Shown here: positions 1 through 5,455 of the stretch, piece by piece
How the letters are laid out: each line of letters starts with the position of its first letter
How positions within the stretch are numbered: the stretch's first letter is position 1
Assembly (NCBI GenBank): GCA_900770015.1
Contig: CAAGIU010000511.1
Coordinates: 1-7,354 of the forward strand
DNA: 7,354 bases
From: an uncultured Oscillospiraceae bacterium
GTDB taxonomy: Bacteria; Bacillota_A; Clostridia; Oscillospirales; Oscillospiraceae
Direction: 5' to 3'
Notes under the pieces: generated by a model
Databases searched by the model: none
Told to the model about the DNA's origin: nothing
Seen by the model: the letters and a program-made list of their open reading frames with translations, nothing else
Made by a program: the position numbers and the translations under genes

Positions 1-95
1 AATATCGACTTTCCCATGGGAAAGATATCGATATATCAAAACGATATTTGCTTCGCAATCGATATGTGCATGGCACTCGATATGCGCTGCGGCGC
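1..95. repeat. Tandem array of CGATAT spacers alternating with small hairpins
   Basis: The hexamer CGATAT recurs at 42, 60 and 78, a period of exactly 18 bases. After each copy comes a small hairpin whose sequence differs but whose pairing is kept: TTGC-TTC-GCAA (48-58), GTGC-ATG-GCAC (66-76) and GCGC-TGCG-GCGC (84-95). Upstream, a 16-base perfect palindrome (9-24, CTTTCCC/GGGAAAG) is flanked by ATATCGA and ATATCGATAT, the reverse-complement form of the spacer. The array may continue beyond the left edge. It is not a CRISPR, because the units are too short and the variable parts are self-complementary. No coding frame accounts for it. I recall similar arrays as interspersed repeats in gut Clostridia but cannot name the family. 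Confidence 0.8.
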
Positions 96-104
96 AAGAT
101 AGTG

Positions 105-146
105 TTTGCCGCGCCAAATTCCAATTTGTTTGCCTGTCGAGCAAAC
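105..146. repeat. Short palindrome and hairpin next to the array
   Basis: CAAATT-CC-AATTTG (115-128) is a near-perfect palindrome preceded by GCCGCGC. A similar palindrome with a CGCC lead-in, CAAATT-AC-AATTTG, occurs at 7330-7343, and the half GCGCCAAATTAC occurs at 592-603. It is followed by a 6-bp hairpin, GTTTGC/GCAAAC (128-133 with 141-146). These look like fragments of interspersed repeats rather than gene parts. Confidence 0.5.
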
Positions 147-151
147 CATAT

Positions 152-181
152 AAACAAATAAAGCCGCCCAAAATGGGCCGC
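152..181 (-). terminator. Possible minus-strand intrinsic terminator
   Basis: Read on the minus strand, positions 181-163 form an 8-position stem (one C-C/G-G mismatch) around a 3-base loop, with GGCCCA pairing TGGGC. It is followed at once by a T-rich run (CTTTATTTGTTT, about 163-152). This is the first terminator-like structure met by leftward transcription leaving the glycoside hydrolase gene, about 460 bases after that gene's stop. It could end read-through from that operon or be left from a gene no longer present. Confidence 0.4.
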
Positions 182-208
182 TCAACAGATTTATCATATC
201 ATGGAATC

Positions 209-240
209 ATCCGGCAGTCAATGGAAAACTGCCGGATTTT
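209..240 (+). terminator. Stem-loop with short T-run
   Basis: A perfect 10-bp stem (ATCCGGCAGT at 209-218 with ACTGCCGGAT at 228-237) closes a 9-base loop and is followed by TTT then C. The T-run is short, so termination would be weak. No plus-strand gene is visible upstream in the window, so any transcript it ends would begin beyond the left edge. It may simply be a structured intergenic element. Confidence 0.4.
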
Positions 241-296
241 CGCAAATTCTCCGGTTTACATAAAATCATCATTTTATTTCTGTGGAACATTCCGTC

Positions 297-325
297 TTGC
301 AAAAATGCGAATTTCTTTTTATAAT
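297..325 (+). promoter_or_regulatory. Sigma-A type promoter, plus strand
   Basis: A perfect -10 box TATAAT (320-325) lies 17 bases after a 4-of-6 -35 box TTGCAA (297-302). Transcription should start near 332. It points away from the sugar operon's reading direction, toward the small unit that ends at 488. An AT-rich inverted repeat (ATAAAAT at 260-266 with ATTTTAT at 271-277) sits upstream and could be a binding site. Confidence 0.6.
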
Positions 326-351
326 AAAGCTACAAAAAAGGAGTGAGTCCA

Positions 352-363
352 ATGAAAAAGTAG
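352..363 (+). other. Three-codon mini-ORF (MKK) behind a strong ribosome site
   Basis: ATG AAA AAG TAG is preceded by AAGGAG at an 8-base spacing, better than several ribosome sites in the sugar operon. If the TAG were ignored, the same frame would continue to tandem TAA stops at 430-435, encoding about 22 further residues with a CxxC pair (CRSC). A frame of that length can easily arise by chance. MKK is also how many exported-protein genes begin, so this may be a truncated gene start. Confidence 0.3.
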
Positions 364-421
364 CTCCCGACAGCCAATATGGAAAGCTGTCGATCCTGCA
401 GAAAGAGAGGTCAAATCGCAG

Positions 422-445
422 ATGTTAGATAATAAGGATGAATAA
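422..445 (+). other. Seven-codon mini-ORF overlapping a terminator
   Basis: The frame reads MLDNKDE and ends with TAA at 443-445, overlapping the first two bases of the terminator stem (444). A partial ribosome site GAGGT lies 10 bases upstream. If translated, a ribosome at its stop would cover the left arm of the terminator and could weaken it, as in leader-peptide attenuation. Nothing on the plus strand downstream looks like a controlled gene, so the significance is unclear. Confidence 0.25.
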
Positions 446-488
446 CAGCCCTCGATGTTGGATGAAAAACATCGAGGGCTGTTTTTTT
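444..488 (+). terminator. Strong intrinsic terminator, plus strand
   Basis: A perfect 16-bp stem (444-459 with 468-483) closes the 8-base loop GGATGAAA. The 3' arm runs into a T-tract that continues to 488, seven consecutive T in total. The minus-strand direction has no T-run after the stem, so it acts rightward. It would stop the small plus-strand transcript before it ran into the 3' end of the convergent glycoside hydrolase gene. Confidence 0.85.
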
Positions 489-522
489 GTCCCGGGTTGC
501 GATGGACAATGGTTCACGGGAC

Positions 523-603
523 CGGCATGTTGCGGAGCGAAGCGACCTTAGCTGCCCCATAGGGGGAGCCAAGGTCGCTGTAAGCGCCAGTGCGCCAAAT
601 TAC
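523..603. repeat. Hairpin interspersed repeat, short form
   Basis: A stem of 9 perfect base pairs (AGCGACCTT at 541-549 with AAGGTCGCT at 571-579) continues inward through one mismatch, 3 pairs, one mismatch and a 4-bp CCCC/GGGG helix with an ATA loop. The block CGGAGCGAAGCGACCT (533-548) is repeated exactly at 7160-7175. The following AGCCAAGG, CGCTG and CGCCAAATTAC also recur in the same order in the right-hand repeat, so this is a compact copy of that family. It lies 43 bases beyond the hydrolase stop and may fold in that gene's mRNA tail, though no T-run follows on the minus strand. Confidence 0.75.
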
Positions 604-645
604 TTTTTTTGATGTAACCCCCACTGCAATGGATTGGCAAATCTG

Positions 646-2733
646 TTATATGGTGCAGGAAACGGCTTTCTTGCCGGTGAGTTCCTCGGTGCGCGCATCG
701 GGCTGGCCGAAGGCGGCGTACAGCGTCCATTTGCCGCTGCCGGGAATCCACTGCCCCTCCGCATTGCACACCCGGAAGGCGTCCGGATTCAGGGGGATGA
801 TGATCTCCTTTTCCTCGCCCTGCGCCAGAGCAACCCGCCGGAAACCGCAGAGGATGGGGTTCTCCGGGGCATCGGGGGAGGCCATATCCTTCAGATACAG
901 CTGGAGCACATCCTCGGTATCCATGCCGTCGTTGCGGACGGTGACGGCGGCAGCATTTTTGTCTGCGGTCAGGGACACCACGGAAGTGTCGCCGTAGGTC
1001 AGGCCGTAGCCGAAGGGGTACAGGGGCGTTCCGGTATAATACCGGTAGGTGCGGTTTTTCATGGAATAGTCCGTGAAGGCGGGCATTTCCTCCAGGGCGG
1101 AGTTATAGTAGAAGGTGACGGGCAGCTTGCCGGAGGGAGAGCGCTTGCCGAAGAGGATATCGGCGGCAGCCTTGCCGCCCCGGGCGCCGGGATACCACAG
1201 CTGCACCACAGCGGCGACACGATCGGCGATTTCGCTGACATCGATGGCGGAGCCTGCCATGAGGCAGAGGATCACAGGCTTGCCGGTATCCAGCACAGCC
1301 TTTGCCAGCTCCCGCTGACCCTGGGGCAGCAGCAGATTCCGCTTGTCGCCGGAGGCATCGGCATTGCCGGTGTCGCCCTCCTCGCCCTCCAGGGTCTCGT
1401 CCAGACCCAGCACCAGAACCACCACATCGGACTGATCCGCCACCACGCAGGCCTCGGCGATGCGGTCATTGGGCCGGCCCAGATTCTCCACCCGATCCTT
1501 AAAGAGGTGGCTGCCCTCGGAATAGTAGACGCGGACATCGTCGCCCACCTCGTCCTGGATGCCCTCCAGCACGGTGATGTACCGGGAGGAGGTGCCATGG
1601 TAGTTGCCGATGAGGGGCACCCGGCTGTTGGCATTGGGGCCAACCACGCCGATTGCCTTCAGCTGCTCCTTCTTCAGCGGCAGGATGCCGTTGTTCTTCA
1701 GCAGGACAATGCCCTTTTCCGCGGCCTCATTGGCGGCGGCCAGGTGCTCCCTGCACTCGAGAACGCTGTAAGGAATGCTGTCAAACTCGGTGTGCTGGCC
1801 GTCCATGATGCCCAGCAGGTAGCGGGTGGTGAACAGCCGCACGGCGGCCCGGCGGATGTCCTCCTCGGTGATAAGCTTCTGGGCCAGAGCCGTCAGCAGG
1901 CAGCGGTAGGTGCAGCCGCAGTTTAAGTCGGTGCCCGCCTTCAGGGCGGCGGCGCTGGACTCGGCGGGGGTGTCGGTGAAGTGGTGGTTTTCATGGAAGT
2001 CCCGGATGGCCCAGCAGTCGGAGACCACATGGCCCTGGAAATTCCACTGCTTGCGCAGATACTCCTCCAGCAGCTCCGGGCTGCCGCAGGCGGGATAGCC
2101 GTTGACGGCGTTGTAGGCGCCCATGACGGACTCCACATCCGCCTCCATGACGGCTGCCTTGAAGGCAGGCAGGTAGGTCTCGTTCATGTCCTTTTTGCTG
2201 GGCACGGCATTGAACCAGTGGCGCTCCGCCTCGGGGCCGGAATGGACGGCGAAGTGCTTGGCGCAGGCGGCGGATTTCAGATATTCGCCGTCGCCCTGGA
2301 GGCCGCGGATATAGGCCTTGCCCAGCTGGGCGGTGAGGTAGGGGTCCTCGCCGTAGGTCTCATGGCCTCTGCCCCAGCGGGGGTCGCGGAAGATGTTGAT
2401 ATTGGGGGACCAGAAGGTCAGTCCCTTATAGATATCCCGGTCGCCCTTGGCTGACAGGGCATTGTACTTGGCTCGGCCTTCGGTGGCGGCGATGTCGCCC
2501 AGCTGCTGCACCAGCTCGGGGTCGAAGGTGGCGGCTATGCCGATGGCCTGGGGGAAGCTGGTGGCCACACCGGCACGGGCAACACCGTGCAGGGCTTCGT
2601 TCCACCAGTTGTATTCGGGGATGTTCAGCCGGTCAATGGCGGGGGCGTCGTAGCTCAGCTGGGCAGCGGCTTCCATGACGTCCATCTGCGCCACCAGCGC
2701 CTGGGCTTTCTTTTTGGCTTCTGCACGATTCAT
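646..2733 (-). CDS. Family 3 glycoside hydrolase (beta-xylosidase/beta-glucosidase type), cytoplasmic
   Basis: This 695-residue enzyme should remove terminal beta-linked sugars from imported oligosaccharides by a retaining mechanism. An N-terminal barrel (about 28-300) carries YNWWNEALHGVA (41-52), SPNINIFRDPRWGR (109-122) with ETYGEDP, the substrate-binding pairs K159-H160 and R171-H172, and VVSDCWAI, whose D239 is the expected nucleophile. The C-terminal domain (about 340-580) contains GLDETLEGEEGD, where E449 is the likely acid/base by position relative to bacterial xylosidases (inferred), and ends in the family motif PFGYGLTY (573-580). A fibronectin-III-like domain follows (about 605-675). 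There is no signal peptide, so it acts inside the cell. I chose ATG at 2733 because AAGGAG lies 7 bases upstream; the longer frame opening at 2811 begins with TTG inside the -35 box. Substrate (xylo-, gluco- or arabino-oligosaccharide) cannot be settled from sequence. Confidence 0.93.
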   Translation of the reverse strand: MNRAEAKKKAQALVAQMDVMEAAAQLSYDAPAIDRLNIPEYNWWNEALHGVARAGVATSFPQAIGIAATFDPELVQQLGDIAATEGRAKYNALSAKGDRDIYKGLTFWSPNINIFRDPRWGRGHETYGEDPYLTAQLGKAYIRGLQGDGEYLKSAACAKHFAVHSGPEAERHWFNAVPSKKDMNETYLPAFKAAVMEADVESVMGAYNAVNGYPACGSPELLEEYLRKQWNFQGHVVSDCWAIRDFHENHHFTDTPAESSAAALKAGTDLNCGCTYRCLLTALAQKLITEEDIRRAAVRLFTTRYLLGIMDGQHTEFDSIPYSVLECREHLAAANEAAEKGIVLLKNNGILPLKKEQLKAIGVVGPNANSRVPLIGNYHGTSSRYITVLEGIQDEVGDDVRVYYSEGSHLFKDRVENLGRPNDRIAEACVVADQSDVVVLVLGLDETLEGEEGDTGNADASGDKRNLLLPQGQRELAKAVLDTGKPVILCLMAGSAIDVSEIADRVAAVVQLWYPGARGGKAAADILFGKRSPSGKLPVTFYYNSALEEMPAFTDYSMKNRTYRYYTGTPLYPFGYGLTYGDTSVVSLTADKNAAAVTVRNDGMDTEDVLQLYLKDMASPDAPENPILCGFRRVALAQGEEKEIIIPLNPDAFRVCNAEGQWIPGSGKWTLYAAFGQPDARTEELTGKKAVSCTI

Positions 2734-2740
2734 AGTCTCT

Positions 2741-2746
2741 CTCCTT
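2741..2746 (-). promoter_or_regulatory. Ribosome binding site fixing the GH3 start
   Basis: AAGGAG on the minus strand sits 7 bases before ATG at 2733. It decides against the 26-residue longer N-terminus that the open frame would allow. Confidence 0.85.
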
Positions 2747-2782
2747 TTACAGATAAGTTCCTGTACGATTTTGTCCCATCGC

Positions 2783-2811
2783 ATGATAGCAGATTGATTT
2801 GTCGGAATCAA
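2783..2811 (-). promoter_or_regulatory. Promoter of the GH3 gene with overlapping inverted repeat
   Basis: On the minus strand the -35 box TTGATT (2811-2806) and -10 box TATCAT (2788-2783) are 17 bases apart, placing the start of transcription near 2776 and giving a leader of about 43 bases. The -35 box is one arm of a perfect inverted repeat, TTGATT-6-AATCAA (2811-2806 and 2799-2794), so a repressor bound there would block polymerase. No matching inverted repeat was seen at the binding-protein promoter. Promoter and operator roles are inferred from position and sequence. Confidence 0.6.
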
Positions 2812-2839
2812 CAGGATTTCTCACGATTTCCGAAATATT

Positions 2840-2869
2840 CAAAACAGGCAGCTGCCGCTGCCTGTTTTG
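2840..2869 (-). terminator. Intrinsic terminator after yesL (probably bidirectional)
   Basis: A perfect 12-bp stem (2840-2851 with 2858-2869) encloses a 6-base loop. The A-rich outer arm gives TTTT at the end of the hairpin on either strand. It starts 9 bases after the YesL stop codon, so most transcription of the transport operon should end here before the hydrolase gene. The short U-run suggests that some read-through is likely. Confidence 0.7.
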
Positions 2870-2878
2870 TTTGACGCG

Positions 2879-3508
2879 TTATGCTTCCTGCTTTGTCTTT
2901 GCGAAAACCGGAGCCAGCAGCTTCACGGTGATATAGACGGGGAACGCCAGGCCCCACATCAGGTACATGGCGCCGAAGGTGGTGATAACCTCCTCATAGG
3001 CAAAGAACACAAACCAGGGCACGATCCATGCCGCCAGAGCCAAAAGCAGCTGGCCGGGAGCGCAGGCTGCCAGAAGGAAGCTGTTTTTCAGGCAGGTGCA
3101 GATGCTGCTCCGGTAGGTGGACTGCTGCGCGAAGGAGAAAATGAACACGATCAGCGCAATCGCCGTGATGACGGTGCCCACCAGCAGGTAGACATTCCGC
3201 AGGGCGCCCTCCATCCCGAAGGCAAACCGGAAATCCACCACAGCCACGGCGGCAATCATTACCACAATGGCCTCCAGCAGCGTTGCCTGCCAGAAATTCT
3301 TCCGGAAGGCATGGAAGAAGGTTTTGACCGCGCTCACCGTGCCGCCATCGCGTTCCCGCTGGAACAGCACGGCATACATGGCGCTCAAGCCCGCTCCCGC
3401 GGTGACCACGCCGAAGGAGCAGATGAGCCCCAGCATATTGGCGATCATCAGATCCGCCAGCAGCCGCAGCAGCACAGCCAGAGGCGTATCCTGCCATCTG
3501 GATTCCAC
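2879..3508 (-). CDS. YesL-type DUF624 membrane protein
   Basis: This 209-residue integral membrane protein belongs to the DUF624 family, named after B. subtilis YesL of the rhamnogalacturonan operon. Hydrophobic segments lie at about 17-33, 37-50, 73-92, 106-127, 143-170 and 178-198. The family signature lies in the loop after the second segment: VKTFFHAFRKNFWQATLLEA (61-80). The molecular function is not established; these proteins recur next to CUT1 sugar-transporter genes and are presumed to assist them. The gene starts at GTG, 3 bases after the upstream permease stop, and its ribosome site AAGGAG is made from that permease's last two codons, which indicates translational coupling. The length is normal for the family and nothing appears broken. 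Confidence 0.88.
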   Translation of the reverse strand: MESRWQDTPLAVLLRLLADLMIANMLGLICSFGVVTAGAGLSAMYAVLFQRERDGGTVSAVKTFFHAFRKNFWQATLLEAIVVMIAAVAVVDFRFAFGMEGALRNVYLLVGTVITAIALIVFIFSFAQQSTYRSSICTCLKNSFLLAACAPGQLLLALAAWIVPWFVFFAYEEVITTFGAMYLMWGLAFPVYITVKLLAPVFAKTKQEA

Positions 3509-3511
3509 GGC

Positions 3512-4378
3512 TTACTCCTTGACGCCGCCCAGAGCCACACCGGCAATGATGTACTTGGACAGGGAGAAATAGATGACGAAGATGGGCAGCACGGTGAGCA
3601 GAATGCCCAGATAAATGGCGCCGTACTCCACCTTGTAGATGTCGCCGTTGAGCAGCGACACCATGATGGGCATGGTGTAGACTTCCTTTTTGGTCAGCAG
3701 GATCTGGGGAATGAACAGATTGTTCCAGCTGGCGACAAAGGCAAAGATCGCCTGGGTGGCCATGGCGGGCTTCATGATGGGCAGCACGATCTGGTTGAAG
3801 GTGCGGAACTCGGAAGCGCCGTCCACCCGCGCCGACTGAACGATTTCCATGGGCAGTGCCGGAATCATGAACTGGCGCATGAAGAAGACCGTGCCGGGAG
3901 CCGCGATGGCAGGCAGGATCAGGGGCAGCAGGTTGTTGGTCCAGTGGATGCGGTACATGAACTGATAAAAGCCGATGGAGGTGACGGTGGCAGGGATCAT
4001 CATCACAGCCATAATCATGGCGAAGAAGGGTCCCTTCAGCTTCCACTCATAGGCAACCAGGGCATAGGCTGTCAGGGTGGAGAAATATACCGTCAGCACC
4101 GTGGCACTCACGGAGATGATGATGGAGTTTTTCAGACCAACCAGGGGATTGAACATTTCCTTGCCGGTGAGGATCTCAAAGTTCCGCTTCAGGTTGGAGC
4201 CAAAGACAAAGGAGATGGGGTTACTCTGGATGCTGGGGGTGTCACGGGTGGCATTGACCAGCATGATGATAAATGGGAACAGGCTCAGAATCGCCAGGAA
4301 AATGCACAGAGCATAGGCAAATACCCGGAAAAGCTTCTGGCCGGGAGTGCGGCGGATGCCAATGGTACGCTTTGCCAT
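3512..4378 (-). CDS. Carbohydrate ABC transporter permease, MalG type (CUT1)
   Basis: This 288-residue inner-membrane subunit forms half of the sugar channel with the neighbouring MalF-type protein. Hydrophobic segments lie at about 20-41, 84-110, 117-137, 148-165, 205-222 and 254-280. The cytoplasmic EAA loop, which docks onto the ATPase, is visible at about 178-204 with the core EIVQSARVDGASEF and the conserved Gly at 187. The protein ends with GVALGGVKE, typical of MalG relatives. The start at 4378 is chosen because GAGGTG (4386-4391) lies 7 bases upstream and the protein then begins MAKRT like its family; the open frame extends to 4573 but overlaps the upstream gene without homology. It begins 1 base after the upstream permease stop, consistent with coupled translation. 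Confidence 0.93.
   Translation of the reverse strand: MAKRTIGIRRTPGQKLFRVFAYALCIFLAILSLFPFIIMLVNATRDTPSIQSNPISFVFGSNLKRNFEILTGKEMFNPLVGLKNSIIISVSATVLTVYFSTLTAYALVAYEWKLKGPFFAMIMAVMMIPATVTSIGFYQFMYRIHWTNNLLPLILPAIAAPGTVFFMRQFMIPALPMEIVQSARVDGASEFRTFNQIVLPIMKPAMATQAIFAFVASWNNLFIPQILLTKKEVYTMPIMVSLLNGDIYKVEYGAIYLGILLTVLPIFVIYFSLSKYIIAGVALGGVKE
3515..3520 (-). promoter_or_regulatory. Ribosome site for yesL inside the permease end
   Basis: AAGGAG forms the last Lys and Glu codons of the MalG-type permease. It lies 6 bases before the GTG start of the YesL gene, so the two genes are coupled and the unusual start codon is supported. Confidence 0.8.
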
Positions 4379-4379
4379 A

Positions 4380-5351
4380 TTAACCCACCTCTTTCTTTGC
4401 AGCGCGTTTTGCGGCGCGTTTCGCGGCTTTCTCCATCTTCTTTTCGGGATCCTGGAACAGCATGAACAGGAGCACAGAGAAGAAAGCAATGATGATAAAC
4501 ATGATGACGGAGGCTGCGGCTGCGCGGGCATACATATAGCTGCCGCTGAAGGCCTGCTTGTAGATGAACACATTGGTCGTCATCGTGGAGTTTGCGGGGT
4601 TGCCGTCGTTGAAAAGCTTGGGGATATCATACATATTCAGGCCGCCGATCATGCTGGTAATCAGGGTGTACAGCAGGATGGTTTTCAGGTTTGGCATGGT
4701 GATCTTCCAGAACATCTGAGAAGAGGTGGCGCCGTCCAGTTCGGCTGCCTCATAAAGGTCGGGGTTAATGCCCAGCACACCGGAAACCAGGACGATCATG
4801 GTATTGCCGTACCACATCCAGAACTGGATGAAGGCAATGATCCCCCGGCTGGCGGTGACCTTATTCATGAAGTTAATGGGTTCCGGGATCAGACCCAGAG
4901 TCTGCAGCAGGCTGTTCACGGGACCAACGGGGTAGGCAAACAGAGCCTTGAACAAAATGGCGATGGAAGCGGCGGTGATAATGTTCGGCATATAGAACAC
5001 GACTTTGAAGAAGCCCTGTCCCCGCAGTTCATTGCGCTTGGAGGTGAACCAGGCGGTGAGCAGCAATGCCAGGGAAATCTGCGGAATGAAGTTGCAAATC
5101 CACAGAATCATCGTATTGACCAGAGACTTTCTGAAAGTGGGAGCCTTCAGAACAGCAATGAAATTTTTGAACAGATCATCCGCGGGCAGGAAGTTCCAGT
5201 TGGTCAGTCCGGTCATGCCCTTGGCATCCGTAAAGCCAAGGATAATCGTATTGATGGTGGGATAGAAGGAGAAAATCAGATACGCCACCAGGAAAGGAAT
5301 GGAGAAGATGTAACCGTATTTGGCGTAGCTAAAGCTTTTCGTCTTTTTCAT
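4380..5351 (-). CDS. Carbohydrate ABC transporter permease, MalF/UgpA type (CUT1)
   Basis: This 323-residue membrane subunit pairs with the MalG-type protein to move an oligosaccharide across the cytoplasmic membrane. Hydrophobic segments are visible at about 13-34, 78-101, 117-137, 170-192, 225-240 and 275-300. The EAA loop at about 198-224 reads DLYEAAELDGATSSQMFW and should contact the ATPase. The first segment (YIFSIPFLVAYLIFSFYP) is characteristic of the MalF/UgpA branch. An unusual basic tail follows the last membrane helix, EKAAKRAAKRAAKKEVG (307-323), probably a charged cytoplasmic helix. The ribosome site is modest (AAGGGGG, 11 bases before ATG). A 104-base gap with a stable hairpin separates it from the binding-protein gene. 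Confidence 0.94.
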   Translation of the reverse strand: MKKTKSFSYAKYGYIFSIPFLVAYLIFSFYPTINTIILGFTDAKGMTGLTNWNFLPADDLFKNFIAVLKAPTFRKSLVNTMILWICNFIPQISLALLLTAWFTSKRNELRGQGFFKVVFYMPNIITAASIAILFKALFAYPVGPVNSLLQTLGLIPEPINFMNKVTASRGIIAFIQFWMWYGNTMIVLVSGVLGINPDLYEAAELDGATSSQMFWKITMPNLKTILLYTLITSMIGGLNMYDIPKLFNDGNPANSTMTTNVFIYKQAFSGSYMYARAAAASVIMFIIIAFFSVLLFMLFQDPEKKMEKAAKRAAKRAAKKEVG

Positions 5352-5387
5352 ACGTGCGTGCGCCCCCTTGTCTTATAACATGCCAAT

Positions 5388-5418
5388 GGGGGATAGGCCG
5401 CCGAAGCTGCCTATCCCC
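5388..5418 (-). promoter_or_regulatory. Stable UUCG-capped intercistronic hairpin
   Basis: On the minus-strand transcript, GGGGATAGGC (5418-5409) pairs perfectly with GCCTATCCCC (5398-5389). Inside it, after one A-G mismatch, a GC helix is capped by the very stable UUCG loop. It lies 38 bases after the binding-protein stop. No T-run follows, so it is not a full terminator. By analogy with malE-malF type operons it probably protects the upstream message from 3' decay, so that more binding protein than permease is made; this role is inferred. Confidence 0.7.
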
Positions 5419-5455
5419 ACGGCAATTAGCTTATGAAGTTCAAGCAGCCGGTCAA

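Larger units (their letters stand above)
332..488 (+). ncRNA. Putative small transcript with mini-ORFs and strong terminator
   Basis: Between a good promoter and a strong intrinsic terminator lies a compact unit of about 155 bases. It starts with a strong Shine-Dalgarno sequence AAGGAG (338-343) spaced 8 bases from ATG (352), but this frame stops after three codons (Met-Lys-Lys-TAG). A hairpin follows (CGACAGC at 368-374 with GCTGTCG at 386-392), then a weaker ribosome site (GAGGT, 407-411) and a seven-codon frame beginning at 422 (MLDNKDE) whose stop overlaps the terminator stem. I do not recognise it as a known riboswitch or T-box; the T-box antiterminator motif is absent. It could be a regulatory RNA, a leader that has lost its gene, or the remnant of a deleted gene. 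Confidence 0.4.

Noticed and set aside
1..95. CRISPR array
   Set aside because: Repeat length of 6-7 bases and self-complementary variable parts of 11-12 bases do not fit CRISPR repeats and spacers, and no cas gene is present.
352..435. Pyrrolysine or suppressed-TAG protein
   Set aside because: The post-TAG frame of about 22 codons is short enough to occur by chance, and nothing in the window indicates TAG recoding.
297..488. T-box or other known riboswitch upstream of a gene
   Set aside because: No T-box antiterminator motif or other recognised aptamer core was seen, and no plus-strand gene follows the terminator.
541..610. Terminator of the GH3 gene
   Set aside because: The hairpin at 541-579 is strong, but on the minus strand no T-run follows; the seven T at 604-610 are on the plus strand and precede the hairpin in the minus direction as A's.
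634..1926. Long open frame (430 codons) on the plus strand opposite the hydrolase
   Set aside because: It is antisense to a clear GH3 enzyme, is low-complexity Gly/Ala/His/Val-rich with no family resemblance, and follows from the GC-rich codon bias of the true gene.
2734..2811. Longer N-terminus for the GH3 enzyme from TTG at 2811
   Set aside because: The codon lies within the predicted -35 box, has no ribosome site, and the added residues are not family-like; ATG at 2733 has AAGGAG at ideal spacing.
2867..4465. Long open frame (532 codons) on the plus strand opposite yesL and a permease
   Set aside because: It spans several convincing minus-strand genes and is rich in His, Gln and Gly, as expected of a reverse-complement shadow of membrane-protein codons. 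No ribosome site or domain supports it.
4379..4573. Longer N-terminus for the MalG-type permease from 4573
   Set aside because: It would overlap the upstream permease by nearly 200 bases out of frame with serine-rich sequence; the start at 4378 has a ribosome site and the family N-terminus.
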